In this document: one piece after another, positions 1 to 10,839 of the stretch
How positions within the stretch are numbered: the stretch's first letter is position 1
How the letters are laid out: each line of letters starts with the position of its first letter
Assembly (NCBI GenBank): GCA_027627225.1
Contig: CM051029.1
Span: forward strand, 25,242,851-25,306,850
Direction of reading: 5' to 3'
Length of the DNA: 64,000 bases
Source of the DNA: Congeria kusceri
Taxonomy: Eukaryota > Mollusca > Bivalvia > Myida > Dreissenidae
Program-made: the position numbers and the translations under genes
The notes under the pieces: generated by a model
Seen by the model: the letters and a program-made list of their open reading frames with translations, nothing else
Databases searched by the model: none
Told to the model about the DNA's origin: nothing

Positions 1-1009
1 ATGCTAAAGAATAGCAAAATTTGTAAAACTGTTCAGATAATTTCATAAAACACAATATACTCATGTAAAAAACTGAATTGTGTTATAAGACTTTATACAA
101 ACAAATACTCTGCCTATTTAACACTATAGAATATAATAATATGTAATAATAATATTGAGAGATTTCTTACATTTCACATAAAAGCACAATGTTCTTGTAT
201 AATTAAACAAATACCAAGGTATACACACTTTGAAGGGGAGCAATTCTGCAATTACCTTTCATTAGTCAACAGAAGTTACTTCCCTTATACAATTATAGAA
301 TTACACCGTAAAACTGCCAGCTAACCAAGGTTTAATCGATTTGTCTCCCTTTACTTGTATAAAGGATATCTTGAGAGACATAAAAGTAGAAAATATATAT
401 TATGAGAATGTGTAATAGAATATTCTATTTGTAAATATGTTGTATATGTAGGCAATAGGACTGAATAAGTATAGCTTTCTTTGCAACAGGGGAAAAAATA
501 AAGGAAAAAAACAACAGAGTTTAACATATACTAACATGGGAAAGTGGAGACTGGAAGAAATAGCCCAACTAGAATAAAAGTTAAATGGAGGGAACACATA
601 ATTTTATGTGAATCACCTTTTTCTTGGACCCGTTATGCAGCAAATGCTGCATCGGAGTTGTTGGAGTCTTGCTTACTTAGAGATCTGGGTAAATTTTGGT
701 AACAATTACCATATACCGGTACTATATGTCGTATTTCATTTCAATACGCATGTGGCGGTATTTACAATAACGACTATAAACAATGTTAATTATTTCCAGA
801 TCTCTAGGTGGTTCAGCAATGTTTTACAATATCAGTATAATTTGTATGTCTTTTCATATGAAAATATAGAAAATACCGGTATTTATTATAAAGTTCAAGT
901 AGTAGTACTTGAATATACAGTGTTAAATGAACTATATAATTGATAGGAGGTAAAATAATAAAAGACTGATAAAGTAGCTTGCATCTGCAAATATTTGTTG
1001 TTGGTATAT
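1..1009. other. AT-rich stretch, no supported gene
   Basis: Very AT-rich DNA with stop codons in all frames. The open frames that exist (for example 608-943 on the plus strand) have no recognisable motif, low-complexity composition and no splice context. I see nothing further here. Confidence 0.5.
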
Positions 1010-1097
1010 AATAGTTTTCTTTATAATTGTTATATTTATTTTAATGATGGATGTAACAATTGCATGACATGCTTTTAACTAATGCTGAACTCTTGTA

Positions 1098-1138
1098 GAC
1101 AGGGAATGTAACGTATTGCTCCAACCTGAGACTCTGTC
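1098..1138 (-). repeat. 3' UTR hairpin of LINE copy A
   Basis: GACAG at 1098-1102 pairs with CTGTC at 1134-1138, with partial pairing further in. The same stem-loop occurs near the 3' end of the other two copies (4647-4693 and 21333-21377), so it is a conserved feature of the element family. Confidence 0.6.
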
Positions 1139-3107
1139 GTTTGAGAGTTTGCAAAATTAGTGGGCTATTTAGTGGAGTGTAGCCTACCCCAGGGTGACAA
1201 TTTAAGAAAATGAACAAACATAACAGGATGAGAATCCAATATACAGTAAAATTTAGGATGAAACATTACATCCTTCCGGCACTATCAAACGGCTTACTTT
1301 TTAGGGCCTTTAAAACTAACACAAATAAAACAAGATATAACTAATAAGAGGAACTGTCTAGGCTGTACAAATATATACAGATAAAAGAAAATCAAGCTGG
1401 GCTGCACATGAAAGGAAGACTTTGTCTCGTTCGTGATTATTAAAAGAGGGGATAGCTCCGGTACTGCCGGCAGTGCTTGAATGGTATTTTGAGATATTGG
1501 GACCAGGGGGGCCCACAGGTTTACATGATTTACATAGATAGGGACACTTAAAAGAGGTAGTTTGACACAATTAGTTAAAATGTGGATAATCACTACTATG
1601 AAAACGTTATTTATTAAAGAATATGCAAATTACTGCATTAAGAATAACTGCTGTGTGTCACAATATGTAATAGCACACAGAAATAATGGCAAATCTGATC
1701 ATTATTAACAATATGATCATAATACTTGCCAAAAGATAAAGAAACTTTCTACCCAAGTGGGTTAAAACAATATATAGTACACGTTAAAAAATTGACAACT
1801 GGGTCCCCCCATATTATATAAAATCTGCAATAAAATGGGGTTTATTAATACTTGACAATAGTAAATGGGGAAAACTGCTCAACTAAGAAATGGCTTAAAA
1901 TAAGGAATCCTTGGTCAATCAGATTGGCCAAGGTTGAGGAAGGGCTCCGTTGAGCAACAGAGACATATATAATAACATGAAATTTAAATTAAAATATGCG
2001 TTACTATCTTCCTGTGCGCCAGGCCCAGCACGGCTCATGGAAAACTACGGAGAAAAATGGGGGAAAAACGAAAGGAAATAGGGGGACAAAGGAAAGGAAA
2101 TAGGGGGACCCCTGCAGCTTTAGAACATTGTTTATTGTTTCACTGAAAACAATAATTTACAAATTAAGATAAAATGGCATATATTTGTAAATTTGCCTGA
2201 GGTCCAGGAGGTATAAATTAAATGATCAATATAAGTGTGCACAATTTATAGGCACAAGGTAGTGAAATGTCACAAATGGCATTCCTATTACCTTATAGTA
2301 CAGGCAAATATATTTATATATAACTTAAAGGTGCAGTATTGTTAAAAATTGACAAAGCCAGTTATATACAATCGAAACACTGGCTGGGTTTAACCCTCTG
2401 AATGCTCTACTGAGCATTGTCTATTATTGTCCCAGTGTACTAGATAATACAAGTGGTTTGTTAAGAGTTCTCTCCCATGATGGGAAGATGTAGAGATGAA
2501 TAATGAATTTGGACAGGCAGGAATGATCTGCCCTTCAGTGGGCTAAAAATCACTAAATCCCAACATATATGGGATTGTAATGTACAAAAAGGAACATTAG
2601 TGTATGAACGCACTGGAAGACAATAAATAGATGTAAATATTGCTAGAAAGGTAATAATTAGAGCACTGTACAGTTTAAAGCTGTTCAGTGATATAAGTAA
2701 ATGATTGAATGACTTAAATTTACCCAGATATGGGAAAATGTCTATTAAATTTAAGATTTTAATATAGAATGTGTTCTTATTAGGCTGCAGGTCCCCTATT
2801 TGTATTTATATTTTATCTGTAATCTGGCAATCCACAAGATATGTTGCCAGAGATTTGTAAACTGGCAATTTGTTCTTGCCAGTAGGATTAAAAATATTTT
2901 TAAAGGTAAAATGTGTGTTTAAGTTTGAAAAAGTGGTTTAAAGCTCTTCTCTCTGTGTATAGAACTGGGGGCATTGTGTCAGCAGGCGGTCGGCTGTAAA
3001 GGGGATCCCACATTGAGGACAGAGAGGGTCCAGCTTTAAAAAACACCTTCCCGCACTAGCAGGCAATAGACTAGTCCTCATCCTCAGTCGGCTGATGCAT
3101 TTGTCAA

Positions 3108-3960
3108 TCATGATGTTAGTAGAAAATTGATGCGGCCGACTGAGGGTTTTCTGGCAATTGAGAACGGGGCTTTGTATGGAGTGTTAGCAGGTGGCATGTT
3201 GTTCCACTCCCGCATAACATAGGCCTTGGCCCGGGAGTATATTTCTGTGGGGGCTAGTGGGACCCCTATATTGACCGAAATCCCGTTTGAGGCCCTCCTT
3301 AGCCTCCCTGTCCAACTGGTCATTCCCCGGGATGTCGACATGTGCTGGGCACCAAACTAAGGTTACCTGTAAAGATTTGTCTACACACTTTTGATTCAGT
3401 TCCAAAATTTCATTTAAAATATCAGGCCTAGACCTGCTATTCTATTTTTGATGGACTCAGTTGGCTTCTTAACTAATATCCAGCACATTGCAAAGCTAAT
3501 TGCCAAAGTTCCGCCGAATATATAGAAAGATTGTTGCTGAGTCTGAATGTTCTTACAATATTTTTGGAGGTAATTACGAATGAGTTGGCTACCAAGCCAG
3601 AGTCTGTATAAATTTTTAAATGCTCAGCCGTCTGTGTAATTTTTTAAATGCTCAGCATACTGAATATTAATATAATTGAGAGCTTCTGACCTCACGAGCT
3701 GCGGAGAGTCAGATTTCGTTACTATTGTAGATAGAAAGTTTTCGACATCAGGGGAATGAAGCAGCCAGGGGGGGGTGGTGGTGGGGGTGGGGGGTGTCGG
3801 AGGGATCCAGGTCTGCCAGAGCAACCACCTTGAGACCGACCTCCACCACCAGGGTCCCGGTGCTTTCCCCAAATGGGAGGGCAACATGCTTCTTTTTAAG
3901 CTCCCGGCCCCTGATTCAACCCAGGAATATATTGGTATAGGTATCTGGAACAATGCCTTA
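3108..3960 (-). pseudogene. RNase H-domain remnant of LINE copy A
   Basis: Reading right to left, the minus strand gives a conserved stretch ending AEHLKNYTDG at about 3624-3660, which carries the first RNase H aspartate (YTDG). Further on is VTLVWCPAHVDIPGNDQLDR at about 3310-3370, the CPAH...GN(E/D)..D block typical of the RNase H domain of I/Jockey-type LINEs. The pieces lie in different frames, so the copy is frameshifted. A GC-rich tract (about 3770-3860) interrupts the similarity upstream of YTDG. No full protein can be made. Confidence 0.75.
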
Positions 3961-4646
3961 AATAGTGTTATAAGGCCATTTTAATTATCTAACAAAGGTG
4001 TGTTAAAGAAATAAAACCACTGGGTCAAAGTGGTATTTAATGAAGTAAAATTTATAGTGTTTTATATACAAAAATAACGTTCTGATACCTATACGGTGAA
4101 CAATGTCCAGAAATAACATGTCTTCGAATTGTCAAATAATTTGTTCCATGTAGTGTATATGGAACTTTATAGAAGTAATCTTATGCCTATGATATACAGT
4201 ACACTAAGAAACACATTTAAATATTACATGATGTAGATGTAGGTTTTAATGAAAAGGTGTATGTTAAGACATATATATGAATGTCAAGAGTAGAGAATTT
4301 ATAATTATCTGTTTAAAAGAGCAAATAATAATTAAAACTGAGATATGTTGCAATATATGCAACATGAATAACATTAATACAGTAGATTCCACTTAATTGA
4401 ATATAGGATAATTGAATATTTCACTTAATTGAATCGAGATTGAAAACACCAAACCGTTTGCATTCATTCCCATTGTAAAAACTCCGCCTAATCTGATAAA
4501 AAATATGGTGTCCTCCGGTTAATTCAATAGCCAATTATCAGTTGTAGGAGTATGTGTATGAATGTGTATGTACATTTGTACTGCACAATATTGGTGTTGT
4601 GCGATAATAGAGAAGAATAATAGATTTTGACATTTGTTCACACATG

Positions 4647-4693
4647 CCGACAGGGAATATAGCCTTCAATGCTCCAACAGGAGACCCTGTCGG
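4647..4693 (-). repeat. 3' UTR hairpin of LINE copy B
   Basis: Perfect 9-bp stem: CCGACAGGG at 4647-4655 against CCCTGTCGG at 4685-4693, loop of 29 nt. The loop keeps bases shared with copy A (a CTCCAAC stretch), while the stem bases differ from the plus-strand copy in a way that keeps pairing. Confidence 0.7.
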
Positions 4694-6152
4694 TTGAAGT
4701 ATGCATAAAAGAAGGTTCTAGGCAGCTTTTACTAACAATATCCAATGTGATTATAAGATTTCTGGTTCCCCACCTCGGTGGCTGTTAAAAAGAACAGTAG
4801 TAAAAAGTGTTACGCGCTACGGACACCTTTTTAGAGCCACAGTAAAAGTACTAAACTGTTAAAAATAACAAAACAACATATTTACACCACAAATATGTAC
4901 AAAGTATTTATACTGACATAATAAAAAATGTACTGGGTAGGGTAAAAAACTTAAATGGCGGATAAGAATATAGGATGGTAGGCGGAGTTTAAGAGTGTGG
5001 AGGGACGCAAGCTGGCATGGTGGATGTAGAGACCAGGGTTTCGAGGGGATGCCATCGAGATAAAAGGGAGAATGGAAAACAACAACATAATTAATACAGT
5101 AAAAAGTGAAATAAAATAAAGAACCAGGTCAGGGTGTAGAAGTGCTTCTATGTGATAAGGTCCACACAAACTGAATGCACTATAATCAAGGCACATTAAT
5201 AATTTAGAATAAAATATTGTGTCAAATACACAATATATGTATGTAGCCATTAAGAAACAAGATATGTGCATTTAAAACTATTCTGCCCACAAACAGACTA
5301 CTCTATTATAGTTAAAACAATGAATTGGCCCGTCCTTTCATATACTTTAAAAACTGCTTTAAGGCCGGGTTTAATTAAAACTCAGAAAATTGGTAAGTAC
5401 ACTAATGTGTTTATTGGAAAAAAAGTTCTTAAAATAAGGAAACCGAAGTCAACCAGGTTGGCTTTGGTCGGAAAGGCCGGGGCACTTCACCGCATGAATT
5501 AAAAGAAAAGAGCAATACATAGGAGTGATAGCATCCCCCCCCCCAACCATCACGGCTCAGTGAATGTAGACTATGGGCAGCCTGTGTGTCCTAGATAGAG
5601 GACATGGGGTGTTGCTGTGCTGATATCCCTTGGATGGTATAAGGGATAAAATGGAGTATTGACATGCATACAAAATATTGAAGGGCAGGAGTAGTCTCCC
5701 TTTTACTGTAAAACCAGGTAAATTAAACCTTTTAGGGTTATTTCCCTTTAACTGCAAATTTAGTAGTAAACTGAATATTTATCCCCAATGGAAGGGAAAA
5801 AATGTATTTTAGGGTAAAAATGATGTTCTTTACCCAGTGTAACTAGTTATATGTTGAATAAACATGCAGATGGGATTAATAGGGCAAAATACTGCTAAAA
5901 TGGTAAATAAATTTTAATATATATGCAAAGGAAGTACAAAATGAGGTAAAATATCCTTGGGAAGGTAATATATGTTGCAAACACTCTATTTTCGTGGGTT
6001 TAACTATACTTATGAAGATATTATAGGGTTTAAAACCCAATAACAGGGGAAAAGGTGTCTATATAACAATATACACAAAATATTATAGTCAATATATAAG
6101 TAGTTTTAGTCATTTATCATGTATGTAAAATATTGGTTAGACACAGAACTAT

Positions 6153-6803
6153 TTACGGCAAGAGGCTCGAGTCCCCTTCTAGGGGTTGATGCCTGGCTAA
6201 GTGTCCTGTGTGGGGAAAGACTTGGTAACACAACAGGCCGCCAATAGATAATGAAATTTTGTCGGTGATCGGACAGTCCAAGAGATAGGTGGCAAGGGCT
6301 CTGTACTCGAGTCCCTTGTTTGGCTCACCAGGGTTCAAAATGGTATTAAAATTGAAAGGAACAGCATTTTCAGTTAAATGCTGTTTAAAAGTTGCTCTTG
6401 GACTGTCAAACTGGGGGCATTCCAGCAGCAGATGACCAGCAGTGAAAGGTTTCCCGCACTGGGTGCAATTGGGATCAAGTCCCAAAACATACTTACCGAA
6501 ATTACCCGACAAAAGTGTTGCACCCATTCTCAGGCGTGTTATGCACCTATCCAGTACATTACTGGTGGAATAAACATCTGGACGCCTGAGAACCTTGGAG
6601 GATCTATCAAATGTATGGCCATATGCAGACGCACTGGGGGTCAGCTTGTGCCACTCCCCAAGTACAAATGCTCTGGCCAGTGAATAGACCTCCGGGTGCT
6701 GTGGTACTCCCACATCCACCACCGGTCTATTGAGGCCCTCCTTTGCCCGCCCCCCTGCGCCTTTGCCCCCCCTGCCCCATCTCATTACCGGCAATGTTGA
6801 CAT
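6153..6803 (-). pseudogene. LINE copy B: end of RNase H domain and CCHC zinc finger
   Basis: A 216-codon open frame. After the end of RNase H (around RAKEGL) it runs through a conserved region with LDRCITRLRMGATLL and a zinc knuckle, C-x2-C-x8-H-x4-C (CTQCGKPFTAGHLLLECP), at roughly residues 136-153. The plus-strand LINE has the matching segments LDRTITRLRMGTTLL and CPRCREPFTAAHLLLQC. This finger is normally at the C-terminus of ORF2 in this LINE group. The start methionine is incidental; the true ORF2 extends upstream in other frames and is broken by a low-complexity glycine/arginine-rich insertion. Confidence 0.75.
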
Positions 6804-7378
6804 GTGCTGGACACCAAGCTAAAGTGACTTCTAATGACTTGTCTAGGCACTGTGTATGTAAAGCCAAAATTTCTTGTAAAAGATCAGGCCTAGATCTGCT
6901 ATTCCCTAATTTCAGAGACTTAAGAGATGATTATGAGTCAGAGAGAAAAGCAGTTTTAGCTGGTTTATTAACTAAGATCCAGAACAAAGAGTACTTAATT
7001 GCCAAAAGTTCGGCCGAATAGATTGATAAATTGTTGCTGAGCCTATGTACTATTTTGATGTTTTTAGAAGGAATAACAAATACGGAGGCTACTTTTCCGG
7101 AGTTAGGGTCTTTTGAGCCGTCCGTGTAAATGTTCAGATGCTCAGCAAACTTTGCATTAATAAAAAATCAGTTTCTGCATAACGAGGTACGGAGGGTCAG
7201 CTTTAGTTAACTTGTTAGATAATGAAGTGTCGACACTGACCGGATGAAGGGTCCAGAGGGGCGTCAGATAGGGCCTCAAATTTGTCACTGAGACCTTATC
7301 GAGGCCGGCACGCCTCACGAAGTCCTTGGTACTAGCACTTATCGGGCAATAGATCACGTGACTGTGATATACCGTCAA
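6804..7378 (-). pseudogene. LINE copy B: linker and RNase H remnant
   Basis: The frame 7378 to 7157 ends in a stretch parallel to the linker of copy A (DTSLSNKLTKADPPYLV). It is followed in a shifted frame by the RNase H opening near 7130-7100 (AEHLNIYTDGS), then a region with SAE and SDS at about 7020-6950, the positions of the second and third RNase H acidic residues, then WCPAH near 6820. At least two frameshifts separate the pieces. It is a dead copy. Confidence 0.65.
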
Positions 7379-7509
7379 TAGATATTCCTACGCGCCAGAT
7401 AACAACATAGTCAAGAATGACACAGTATAAACATGAAATACACGTCCACTTACCAGAGTTGTTTATCGGATGCAAACTTTGTGTTGTGTAGTTTAACAGA
7501 GCTTCTTTC

Positions 7510-9190
7510 TTAAGGCTGCAGAATTACATTTTTGTTTTTATACATATAATTATGTCATTGCATGGTTACCTTGCCACTAATGTGGGTCTATTTACATGTA
7601 CGTTATTACTGCTTTGTATCAACCTATAGACCGTTTTCACGCTTAGCGAGTGTTCGCGTCGGCCATCTTGGAGGTACTACCTCTGTGTACAATAACAACA
7701 GTTACCGATTTCAGATAAATTCAACAAAATAGCTAATTATCGTCCTATAATTGGCGACCACAATCGTTCAAATAGAGAGAAATACGGGTCAATCATACAG
7801 AATACCAGATATTATAACTACAAGTGTAAAAAATCGTGAAGGAAAAGGCTTGCATGGCTGTCAGTGTCAATCTCAATCTCCTGAGAGGCTGAGTGGCAAA
7901 CGTTTAAAGAACACTGGAATATGTTCTGGCCACATAAGCTTATGTATGTTGACAGTTATGATAAATAATATGTAGTTATTAATCGAAGTGTCATTGTCAA
8001 TCTGTGAATGTGGGTGATAATTTCAGGACAATGTGTCTTATTAGCCTTATATAATACGTATTTAACTACATTCTTCACAATCAGAATATTTGGATGTTTT
8101 CCAATAGCATAACAAATAGCAGTTTAACTGGTGATCATAAATCTTTTCATTTATGTAGTTTGCTAAGTTATTAATCTATTGCTTCCTTTATTTTCTAGAA
8201 AAAATGTCGAAATTACTTGCCAGGGACCATCCGGACGCTCGCTTTTGATAAATAGGAGAATTGACCCACGGATGGACAAACCGAGAATATAGCCACCACT
8301 TAGTTTGTGTGATGTTATTGATAATGATTGTGTGATCATTAATAAATTGTTTGAATTTATGTTTTTGATAAATATAAATATGGTATTGATTTCAGCATGA
8401 TCTTATAACTTGGTAATTGTAATGATATTATTAATAAACAAAGACAAATTACCTCACAGCTTAATGAGGAATAGGGTAAATAAAATTAATTACACATATT
8501 AAAAGTGTCTACTTTGTATTGCCTTTCAAGAAAAGAGAACAAAAACACAATGACATGCAGTCTAAAGTGATCAACTATTTTATTAAGTAACCCTACATAT
8601 TAAAAGAAAAATACAGGTTGAAAACAATAAAAAAATAATCCATCAAAAACATGGCATCTTTCTTTGTACTCTACATTCTTGAGGTTTGGGGGTTACTGAA
8701 TCTGAAATGTTGTTAATAATATAATACACATTAAAATGTTTGTTTGTTTGTTTGGATTTTAAGACTACAGAGTTATGTTTTCTATTATACATGTACATAG
8801 CATTATGTTCTTCAATGTTTACATTCCACTACAGTGGGGTCAATTTACTTGTTTTCCTTAAACGTTTTTTAACTGCTTTGCAGCAACATATGCTACCATG
8901 TTCTGACAGTTTAAGGCTGCAGGATTGCATGTTTGTTTCTATACAGATAATTATATTATTGAATGGTTACTTCCCACTACTGTGGTCTATTTACATGTAC
9001 CCATTTTATTAAATAGCCTTACTGCTGCTTTGCAGCAACCTTTTGTGCTACCTTGTATTAACTGAACTGCTCTGACAGTTTAAGGCTGCAGAGCTTTCTA
9101 GTATTCTATGCAGTTGCATACACATGTCAAAATCTTCTGATAGAATCTGACAGTTTAAGGCTGCAGTGCTGATCTTTCCTGAAGCAACTG
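7510..9190 (+). repeat. Degenerate repeats marked by TTTAAGGCTGCAG
   Basis: Blocks of about 130-160 bp beginning with a (TTT)AAGGCTGCAG core start near 7515, 8756 (diverged), 8909, 9080 and 9150. The blocks at 7515 and 8909 align over about 130 bp, sharing ATAATTAT, GGTTAC, a CCACT-ATGTGG-like centre and TCTATTTACATGTAC. The block near 8756 is adjacent and clearly related. No coding content was recognised. The stretch 7700-8700 between the first and later blocks shows no gene. Confidence 0.55.
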
Positions 9191-10240
9191 TATAGATGCA
9201 TGTTTTATTTTATTGTTATCGCACACATAAATCATGGGGTCCTGTTTTCTTTTACTGTTTTGTTTTGCGAATGAATTTAGCGTAAATGATGTTTTCACCT
9301 AAGTTAGGTTATGGTCTGTCAGTATTGAGCTGCAGAGCTTCACAGCTTGGCATACTAATCACTACGACTTGTCCTATGATATTGACGCACTACACTGACC
9401 TACTATGTACTTATTTTAATTTCTTTTATGTACTGCCTTCTATTTTGTTTCTGAGGTATTCAGCAACTAATATTTTGCATATATTTCAGCCTCTGCTTGG
9501 AATTCACACCTTGTCACTTACAATCAAACATTTTGGTCGGAATGTTATTACTATTTTATTCAGATGCATTCATATGTAGTCCGTTATATGTTTTAATATC
9601 TTACATATAATATAGGTCAATGTGTATATACATCTTAATTTCACCCATATATTTTCTGTGATTATGACAGAGCATAGTTTGTCAGTTTCATGTGGTAGGC
9701 TTTTGTTTTTTGCCTCATCAGTATTAACAGTATATCTTTCGATTTAATGTCAGTAAGCTTGAGTTGGAGTCTTAAGCCACTGCTTCTGTATCAGTCTCAC
9801 ACATATAGCATTCCTTGCTAATTCAATTGCCATACTATGCTCATTCTTCTCAGCAATGTGCATTTGTATTCCTTTACACAGGTGATGTTGCAATTCTTTC
9901 GTTGCATAGCCACATCGCTTCATCAAACAACACTTAGATTTTGCCTTGTAGCACATGCAGTTTTTGCCTTGTTGCACATGCATAACATGTTTCTTCATTT
10001 TCTTTACAACTTCATTTTCATTATTTGGGGGGGGGGGGGGGGTATTGCTTTTAATGGTTTTGTTTGATATCTCTCTACATGTTTGTGCTAAGTCGTACAT
10101 GCGGGTTGCTATGTACACCAGCCTAAATGATCTGTGTCAGTATAACGATGTTTGTTCTAATATCACTTACGTTTTAACCCCCGAACACTTGTCTCGTCTC
10201 GGTCTTCATGGGCGGCGGTCGGTTCCCTTTGTGGAGGTTT
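9191..10240. other. Non-coding stretch with a 16-G run
   Basis: No gene recognised. A run of 16 G lies at 10027-10042, a likely slippage site and a spot where assembly length may be unreliable. Open frames crossing it on both strands have no domain signature. Confidence 0.5.
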
Positions 10241-10512
10241 TTGTCCGCCTATTATGTCATTTATGGAAAAACTCGTGTTTTCATTGTATATTACAAATTG
10301 TTTTGTATATACAATGTATTGGTTATTATATGGCATTTTCAATAAATGCCCTTTTTCGATCCTGAAAAAAGACGGTTTTTGTCCGCCCATTATGTCACTT
10401 CTGGAATAACTTGTGTTTTCATTGTATATTACAAATTGTTTTGTATATACAATGTATTGGTTATTTTATGGCATTTTAAATAAATGCCGTTTTTCGATCC
10501 TGACCCACGTGT
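10241..10512 (+). repeat. Two-copy tandem duplication, about 138 bp per unit
   Basis: The units begin TTGTCCGCC at 10241 and 10379 and are nearly identical up to TTTTTCGATCCTGA. Each unit contains an internal inverted repeat, CATTGTATAT...ATATACAATG, able to form a 10-bp stem. High similarity suggests a recent duplication. Confidence 0.8.
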
Positions 10513-10839
10513 TGGTTTTCCTGCAATGCCATACTAGTTCGACCGCTCCTTAGACTTCCCGGGGACAATACATAAAATGAGTTGTTTACCACACATGGCA
10601 TTGAAGTGGTTTACAACAACTTTAATGCATTCCATTTCAACATACTTGATCATTGATGCCAGCGGATTATTCTTTGCGGAAAGACTTTCTTTGTTCAACA
10701 AACAAAGCTTATTCCTCAAAGAAATAACCGTTTACATAAAGTTCATGTGAAAAGAAATGAAAACCAAGACTACATGTGTAATTTAACGCAACATTTATTT
10801 CCGTATTGAGTTGATTGTTGGTGTCCGATATCGGCTTGG

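Larger units (their letters stand above)
1010..3990 (-). mobile_element. 5'-truncated LINE copy A (minus strand)
   Basis: Remnant of a non-LTR retrotransposon read on the minus strand. Its coding end is the RNase H region at 3108-3960, and about 2 kb of non-coding 3' UTR runs down to about 1010. The 3' end is recognised by a segment (about 1075-1200) that is also present, in the same element-relative position, near 4640-4800 (minus) and near 21280-21400 (plus). The 5' end is lost: endonuclease and reverse transcriptase are absent. A stretch near 1890-1950 resembles 5430-5490 of copy B, so the two share 3' UTR sequence. Exact ends and target-site duplications were not found. Confidence 0.65.
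4610..7480 (-). mobile_element. 5'-truncated LINE copy B (minus strand)
   Basis: Second minus-strand copy of the same LINE type. Coding sequence from the end of the reverse transcriptase linker through RNase H and a C-terminal zinc finger lies at 6153-7378. The 3' UTR runs from 6150 to about 4610 and ends in the family hairpin (4647-4693). The order along the minus strand (linker, RNase H, CCHC finger, UTR, hairpin) matches the plus-strand copy at 15.5-21.4 kb. The 5' part is missing. It sits tail-to-head with copy A. Confidence 0.7.

Noticed and set aside
608..943. 111-codon plus-strand frame
   Set aside because: No domain, unusual composition (Y/N/V-rich), AT-rich DNA and no splice or promoter context.
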